A stretch of DNA of 38,847 bases from Chloroflexi bacterium RBG_13_51_36 (GTDB taxonomy: Bacteria; Chloroflexota; Dehalococcoidia; GIF9; AB-539-J10). The stretch spans positions 1-38,847 of the forward strand of contig MGMS01000026.1 in assembly GCA_001796515.1 (NCBI GenBank), written 5' to 3'. Shown here in pieces: positions 34,488-38,847 of this stretch (its first letter is position 1; the number at the start of each line of letters is the position of its first letter). The translations under genes and the position numbers were made by a program. The notes beneath the pieces are model-generated. The model did not search any database. It was not told the origin of the DNA and saw only the letters and a program-made list of their open reading frames with translations.

Positions 34488-37217
34488 CTATCGCATCTCA
34501 GCCCAGTTTTTGCCCAGCTTGATATCTACCTTCACAGGGACACTGAGCTCGAAAGCCCGTGGCATGAGATCACCCACCAGGGACTTCATTTCATCCATCT
34601 CTGCTTCGGACACCTCAAAAAGCAGTTCATCGTGTATCTGCAGCAGCATCTTGCTCTTGAGATTCCGCTTCTCCATTTCCCGATATAGGTTTATCATGGC
34701 GATTTTAATGATGTCGGCAGAGCTGCCCTGCACCGGGGCGTTTATAGCCATGCGCTCAGCAGCCTCCCTGACCATCCGGTTGGCAGAGTTGATTTCGGGC
34801 AGGAACCGCCGCCTCCCCAGCACCGTCTGCACATAGCCCAACTTGCGGGCCTGATCCTTAGTGGCTTCCAGATATTCTTTCACCTTAGGATATCTCTCAA
34901 AATACAGGGCGATGAATTGAGCGGCTTCCTCCCGGCTGAGACTGGTGGCTTGCTCCAGGCCATAATCGCTCATGCCGTAAACAACTCCGAAATTGACCGT
35001 CTTGGCGTTCCGGCGCATCTCGGAATTCACCTCACCAACGGGGATGCCAAAAAGTCTAGCGGCGGTCGTGGCGTGGATATCCTCGTCCTGGGCAAAGGCG
35101 GCGATGAGGCCGGGGTCTTGAGAGAGGTGGGCCAGGACCCTGAGGTCAATCTGGGAATAATCGCCGCTTAGAAGATATGCCCCGGGCGGAGCTATGATGG
35201 CTTTCCGTATCCTATTCCCCAGCTCAGTCCTTATAGGTATATTCTGGAGGTTGGGGTCGCTGGACGAGAGCCGGCCGGTAGTCGTACCAGTCTGGTTGAA
35301 GGTAGTATGTACCCTCCCGGTCTTGCGGTTGATCAGCGCGGGCAGGGCGTCAACATATGTTGACTTGAGCTTGCTGAGCTGGCGGTATTGCAGTATAAGC
35401 TCAATTACGGGATGAACGCCCCTCAGCGCCTCCATGACCGAGGCATCGGTGGAATAACCGGTCTTCGTCCTGCGGGACTGAGGCAGCTTGAGGTCTTCAA
35501 AAAGCACCCTCCCCAATTGCTGGGGCGAGTTGATGTTGAACTGGTGTCCGACGCTGCCGTAGATTTCCTTCTCCAACCTGAGCAGCTCCTTACCCAGTTC
35601 CAGAGACATCTCACGGAGCAGGTTTGTATCCAGAAGAATGCCGTTTGTCTCCATAGCTACCAGGACCGGAATCAGAGCCATCTCCACTTCGGTAAAGAGC
35701 TGCCACAGTCCTTGCTTTTGCAGTTCGGTTTCCAGCTTTTCCTTCAGATTCCACACGATGTCCACGCTGGCGCAGGCATGGCCGGCAACCCGGCTTGCCT
35801 CCAGCAGGGACAGAGAGCTTTGTTTCTTCCCCGCGCCGGTTAATTCAGCGGGGGTCGTTATCTCAACGCCCGCCTTATTAAAGGCCAAAGCTCTAAGTCC
35901 CAGATTCTTTTCGCCGAGGAGATAGCCCGCGAGCATGGGGTCGAAATTCAGATTCTCAAGCTGCATCCCACAGCCGGCCAATACCGCCATAACGTGTTTG
36001 CCGTCATGGGCAATCTTGCCCACATTGGCGTTCTCCAAGATTGGCTTGAGCCGGGCTGTGACCTGTGTAAGCGGCAACTGTGGCGGCTGGTCCAAGCCCT
36101 GGTGCCCCAGAGGTATATAAAACGCTTCCCCCCGTCCCGGCGATATGGCTATGCCCACCAAATCGGCCGTCACAGCCTTCTCACCCGTAGTTTCGACTTC
36201 AATAGCGATGTCCTGTGCTTTTTCCAGCTCGCCTGTAAGCTGTTCCAAAGCTGTCTCGCTGTTTACCATGTGGCTCTTGACTTTCGAGGGCCCAGAACTC
36301 TCGGTCTTCATCCCCGCCTGCCAAAGTTGTACGGCGGGCAGGTGGGGCAGCCTGGGAAGCAGGTTAATGAACTCGAGTTCCTGGAAAAGCTTCACCACCT
36401 CGTCCCGGTCGTAGTGGCTTACCTGGCAGATTTTCAGGTCCAGCTTGATAGGAACATCTTTGACTATTGTGGTCAACTGCTTGTTCTGAAAAGCTTTATC
36501 GCGATATTCGCGCAGCGAGTTCTGCAACCTAGGCGGCGTTACATTCTCAATATGGTCATAGATTCCCTGGAGGCTGCCATACTGCTTAAGTAATCTAGCG
36601 GCTATTATCTCACCAATTCCTGGCACGCCAAGTATATTGTCCGAGACATCGCCAGCCAGTGCTTTGAGGTCAGCGAGTTGTTTCGGTTTGATGCCGTATT
36701 TCTGCTCTACTGCCTGTTCGTCGTAAAGGATGGTGTCTGTGAAGGTCCGCCTGGGAGCAAGAGTTTTCACTCTGGGCAAGACAGCCTGCAACATGTCATT
36801 GTCCCCGGTGACAATGATGGTCTCAATGCCCTGTTCATCAGCTTGTTTGCTCAAGGTGCCCAGGACATCGTCAGCTTCGAAGCCGTCCATTTCAAAAATA
36901 GGAATATGGAAAGCCTCCACCAGGCGGTGGACCTTTTTTATCTGGCCTTTCAATTCCTCGGGCGTGGCCGGGCGCTGCGCCTTGTATTCCTCGAACATTT
37001 CGTGCCTGAAGGTCGGTGTGGGACGGTCAAAGGCGATAGCCCAATGAGTGGGCTTGAAATCGGCAACTACTTTGAGCAGGGTGCTGGCAAAGCCGTACAC
37101 GGCATTGACCAGCTCTCCCGTCCTGGATTGAGTCAGGGGAGGCAGGGCATGAAAGGCACGGTGCACCAGGGCGTTGCCGTCAAAAAGCAACAGCAGTGGT
37201 TTCTCTTCCTTGGCCAC
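34488..37217 (-). CDS. polA: DNA polymerase I with inactivated proofreading domain
   Basis: A 909-residue replicative-repair polymerase. The 5' nuclease domain has FEADDVLGTL and GDVSDNILGVPGIGE; the polymerase has motif A GDYSQIDLRVLAHLS, motif B RRNAKTVNFGVVYGMSDYGL and motif C QIHDELLFEV. The middle 3'-5' exonuclease domain is degenerate: where E. coli has DTE, it has EVE; the second Asp aligns with Val in HDGKHVM, and the last with Ser in ACASVD, so proofreading is probably lost. Start is GTG 37217. A TATAAT ends six bases upstream, so the transcript is likely leaderless. Confidence 0.97.
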   Translation of the reverse strand: MAKEEKPLLLLFDGNALVHRAFHALPPLTQSRTGELVNAVYGFASTLLKVVADFKPTHWAIAFDRPTPTFRHEMFEEYKAQRPATPEELKGQIKKVHRLVEAFHIPIFEMDGFEADDVLGTLSKQADEQGIETIIVTGDNDMLQAVLPRVKTLAPRRTFTDTILYDEQAVEQKYGIKPKQLADLKALAGDVSDNILGVPGIGEIIAARLLKQYGSLQGIYDHIENVTPPRLQNSLREYRDKAFQNKQLTTIVKDVPIKLDLKICQVSHYDRDEVVKLFQELEFINLLPRLPHLPAVQLWQAGMKTESSGPSKVKSHMVNSETALEQLTGELEKAQDIAIEVETTGEKAVTADLVGIAISPGRGEAFYIPLGHQGLDQPPQLPLTQVTARLKPILENANVGKIAHDGKHVMAVLAGCGMQLENLNFDPMLAGYLLGEKNLGLRALAFNKAGVEITTPAELTGAGKKQSSLSLLEASRVAGHACASVDIVWNLKEKLETELQKQGLWQLFTEVEMALIPVLVAMETNGILLDTNLLREMSLELGKELLRLEKEIYGSVGHQFNINSPQQLGRVLFEDLKLPQSRRTKTGYSTDASVMEALRGVHPVIELILQYRQLSKLKSTYVDALPALINRKTGRVHTTFNQTGTTTGRLSSSDPNLQNIPIRTELGNRIRKAIIAPPGAYLLSGDYSQIDLRVLAHLSQDPGLIAAFAQDEDIHATTAARLFGIPVGEVNSEMRRNAKTVNFGVVYGMSDYGLEQATSLSREEAAQFIALYFERYPKVKEYLEATKDQARKLGYVQTVLGRRRFLPEINSANRMVREAAERMAINAPVQGSSADIIKIAMINLYREMEKRNLKSKMLLQIHDELLFEVSEAEMDEMKSLVGDLMPRAFELSVPVKVDIKLGKNWAEMR

Positions 37218-37229
37218 AGCTTTATTATA
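37217..37229 (-). promoter_or_regulatory. polA -10 box at a leaderless start
   Basis: TATAAT (37229 to 37224) is followed by six bases and then the GTG start. A transcription start seven bases below the -10 box would fall on the G of GTG. No clear -35 box is visible. Confidence 0.6.
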
Positions 37230-37242
37230 CTATGGCGCCACC

Positions 37243-37851
37243 CTACGTTGCCTGCTGTTCGCCTCCCCCCGATTTTGGCAATCCTAACCACCTCGGCGTC
37301 CTGTTCATATACTCACGGTAGGCTGTGCCATAATGTCCAAGGCACTGGGCTTCTTCAACCTTTACGGAATATGGACGAGTTACTCCAACTCCGAATATGA
37401 TGGTAAACAACAAGAAAACCCATGATGCCGAAAGTATACTCACACCCAAAAAATGAAAAAATCCCGTCACATACATAGGATGTCTCGAATAACGATAAAT
37501 TCCTCTGGTAACTGGTTCACCCGCTGGAGTTTTGGCCCAGTCCACCAAAATTATTGTGATCCCAACTAATCCAAGTAACGCAACTGGAAGACCTATGCAG
37601 AACCATGTCGATCCTAATTTTAGCGGCAGAAAAACAGAGTATATAACGGCTGGAAGATAAATAATCTTGGAAAGACTAGCAACTAACAGCGTAGTCTTAG
37701 ACTTACATGCGCGCTGGACCTTGCGCACTGAACCACCAGGTACATCTTTCTTCATCATCAAGAGCATACAGAGAAGCGCTACCAATAGAAAGGGAACCAT
37801 AAAAAGCCAGGCGTTCCAGACACCTATTTCAAAAGCTGGTATAAGCGACAT
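37243..37851 (-). CDS. Isoprenylcysteine carboxyl methyltransferase-family membrane protein, copy 1
   Basis: A 202-residue integral membrane methyltransferase of the ICMT/PEMT group. It has about five helices and the family signature RGIYRYSRHPMYVTGFFHFLGVSI, with a C-terminal EEAQCLGHYGTAYREYMNRTPRWLG that completes the SAM-binding pocket. Bacterial members methylate small lipids or thiols; the substrate is unknown. It starts ten bases after the stop of its paralogue at 37862, and the two proteins are related along their whole length, so they are a tandem duplication in one operon. Confidence 0.9.
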   Translation of the reverse strand: MSLIPAFEIGVWNAWLFMVPFLLVALLCMLLMMKKDVPGGSVRKVQRACKSKTTLLVASLSKIIYLPAVIYSVFLPLKLGSTWFCIGLPVALLGLVGITIILVDWAKTPAGEPVTRGIYRYSRHPMYVTGFFHFLGVSILSASWVFLLFTIIFGVGVTRPYSVKVEEAQCLGHYGTAYREYMNRTPRWLGLPKSGGGEQQAT

Positions 37852-37861
37852 CTTTCTGTCC

Positions 37862-38434
37862 CTATGGTTTGGGTATTCCCAGATATTTGGGGGTCTTATT
37901 CATATATTCACGGTAGGCATCGCCGTACTTCTCAAGGCAACTCCGTTCTTCAATGGGAGCAAAATAAAACGAAGCGGCTATCAGCAAAATGGTGAACACC
38001 AGAAATACCCAGGAGGCCGTGGCTATACTCACCCCCAGGAAAAACACAAAAGAGGTTACATACATGGGGTGCCTTGAGTAACGGTAAAGCCCGTTGGTTA
38101 CGGGCTCGCCGAACGGGCTGGCTGCCCAGTTCAATATGACTATAACGCCGGTAATAAAACCTATTAAAGTGATAGGAATGCCCACATAGAGCCACACCGT
38201 GCCCAGTTTCAGGGGCAGGAATATAGAATATATGAAGGCCGGAATATATATTATCTTGGAAGAATAGAGGGTTATTCTTGCAGTCCTGGACAGGGCAGCA
38301 ACCTGACTTTTGCCTTCAACTTCTGGAGCCCGTCCCGTAGCGATTCGGGTGAATAAGGGAAAGGTTAATAACTCAAGAAGCATGAAAATCCAGGCGTTCC
38401 ACAAACCTATCTCAAAAGCTGGCATAAGCGACAT
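37862..38434 (-). CDS. Isoprenylcysteine carboxyl methyltransferase-family membrane protein, copy 2
   Basis: A 190-residue relative of the downstream gene, beginning MSLMPAFEIGLWNAWIFM against MSLIPAFEIGVWNAWLFM. It shares IYIPAFIYSIFLPLKLG, NGLYRYSRHPMYVTSFVFFLGVSIATASW and the C-terminal CLEKYGDAYREYMNKTPKYLGIPKP. It has the same membrane plan. GGAGGTGA precedes the ATG at 38434. It is probably the older or main copy, being nearest the promoter. Methyl donor would be SAM from metK. Confidence 0.9.
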   Translation of the reverse strand: MSLMPAFEIGLWNAWIFMLLELLTFPLFTRIATGRAPEVEGKSQVAALSRTARITLYSSKIIYIPAFIYSIFLPLKLGTVWLYVGIPITLIGFITGVIVILNWAASPFGEPVTNGLYRYSRHPMYVTSFVFFLGVSIATASWVFLVFTILLIAASFYFAPIEERSCLEKYGDAYREYMNKTPKYLGIPKP

Positions 38435-38446
38435 GATTCACCTCCG

Positions 38447-38677
38447 CTAATTCGGTTGGCCTTCTTTGGCCTTCGACTGCCGGGCGTATCGCTTGTTGAT
38501 CAAATTGCAGCCACGATGACCTTCTTGGTTGCTCAAGCACATCTTGTCAGGGTTCCCTTTGGCAAAGCTCGTGCAGCCCCAGCATTGCAGGTGAGCAAAT
38601 CTGTATCACCGACCACGATTCTCTTCGCGGATTTCAGCACACAGTTGCAGAGCTACCGCCCTAGGTATAGCATCCAT
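38447..38677 (-). pseudogene. Small Cys-rich protein with an in-frame TGA
   Basis: A 76-codon frame starting MDAIPRAVALQLCAEI at the ATG at 38677, with GGAG eight bases ahead. Codon 24 is TGA (38608-38606), between EENRGR and YRFAHLQCWGCTSFAKG. The remainder (CWGC...MCLSNQEG...GC) has a clear cysteine pattern to a TAG at 38447. CGA to TGA is one change, so nonsense mutation is most likely. Selenocysteine was considered, see rejected items. It overlaps the spacer ahead of the tandem methyltransferases. Confidence 0.55.
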
Positions 38678-38727
38678 GTAATAAGCTCCATTTTCAGGCT
38701 ATTCTTGACCTGCATAATTGTCAATAC

Positions 38728-38755
38728 TCCTTGGCCACAGCCCTATTATACTATG
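38728..38755 (-). repeat. Near-identical copy of the polA promoter and first codons
   Basis: On the minus strand CATAGTATAATAGGGCTG and GTGGCCAAGGAG correspond to CATAGTATAATAAAGCTG and GTGGCCAAGGAA at polA (37208-37234). Only three or four bases differ. In this copy the frame runs GTG GCC AAG GAG TAT TGA, a five-codon leaderless mini-ORF upstream of the Cys-rich frame. Confidence 0.75.
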
Positions 38756-38847
38756 ACTACATCGGAATCCTAGAGACGCCGGTGCCCGATACAATAATGA
38801 CCGAAACATGATAAAATCGTGCCCGAAAGACTGACAGATGGCAAGCA

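Noticed and set aside
38606-38608. TGA as a selenocysteine codon in the Cys-rich frame
   Set aside because: No SECIS-like hairpin is obvious directly after the TGA, and a one-base CGA-to-TGA change explains it.
1-38847. CRISPR arrays, insertion sequences, integrase or transposase genes
   Set aside because: No regularly spaced repeats with unique spacers, no terminal inverted repeats with a transposase frame, and no tyrosine or serine recombinase were found in any frame.

Overview
The window reads as chromosomal DNA of a free-living bacterium. My best inference is a member of the Chloroflexota near Dehalococcoidia. The reasons are protein style and content: an HtpX with a C-terminal zinc ribbon, a short S-adenosylhomocysteinase of 418 residues, many small membrane proteins, zinc-ribbon and DUF-type proteins, and a PolA with a decayed proofreading domain. 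This is family resemblance, not a computed placement. No rRNA, CRISPR array, transposase or integrase gene was found.

Layout. 1-5.1 kb: the end of htpX, then a minus-strand operon (P-loop kinase, PHP phosphoesterase, ahcY, metK) behind a good sigma-70-type promoter. 5.2-10.6 kb: a tRNA-Met(CAT), then small genes separated by sequences that look like 3' halves of tRNA genes. These include two colinear 267-bp units, each carrying a related 55-residue membrane protein. A DUF2807 protein, a 31-residue K/A-rich CxxC peptide, a MerR regulator and an orphan peptide-binding lipoprotein lie among them. 10.6-18.3 kb: mostly minus-strand housekeeping or hypothetical genes (PrsW-like protease, beta-CASP nuclease, DUF454, flavodoxin, a Nei/Fpg-like protein lacking catalytic residues), then plus-strand GyrI-like and TatD-like genes. 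18.3-23.7 kb: an SDR gene killed by one in-frame TAA, a GLUG lipoprotein, two methyltransferases and two small membrane proteins.

23.6-27.6 kb is the most interesting part. It is an AT-richer block with a Dam-like adenine methyltransferase, a tiny overlapping ORF, a DGQHR (DndB-like) protein and an unrecognised 317-residue protein with a HEPN-like helix. Facing them is a small SeqA-N/RHH-like regulator preceded by four perfect TAATAG repeats with a 9-bp period. I suggest an uncharacterised DNA-modification or defence cassette. The block begins just after a truncated copy of the GyrI-like gene and ends at a truncated copy of the fpg 3' end.

27.6-38.8 kb: an acyl-CoA dehydrogenase-like gene with different base composition sits between two fpg 3'-end fragments. 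Then come a zinc-ribbon/beta-propeller membrane protein, a frameshifted alpha/beta hydrolase, intact fpg, an FMN-reductase-like protein, DUF3795, polA (apparently leaderless), two tandem ICMT-type methyltransferases and a small Cys-rich gene with an in-frame TGA behind a copy of the polA promoter.

A theme across the window is decay and short partial duplication. There are two fpg 3' ends, one GyrI 3' end, a flavodoxin 5' end, a polA promoter copy and several tRNA 3' ends. Several of these copies sit at the edges of accessory genes, so I infer that at least some mark old integration boundaries.
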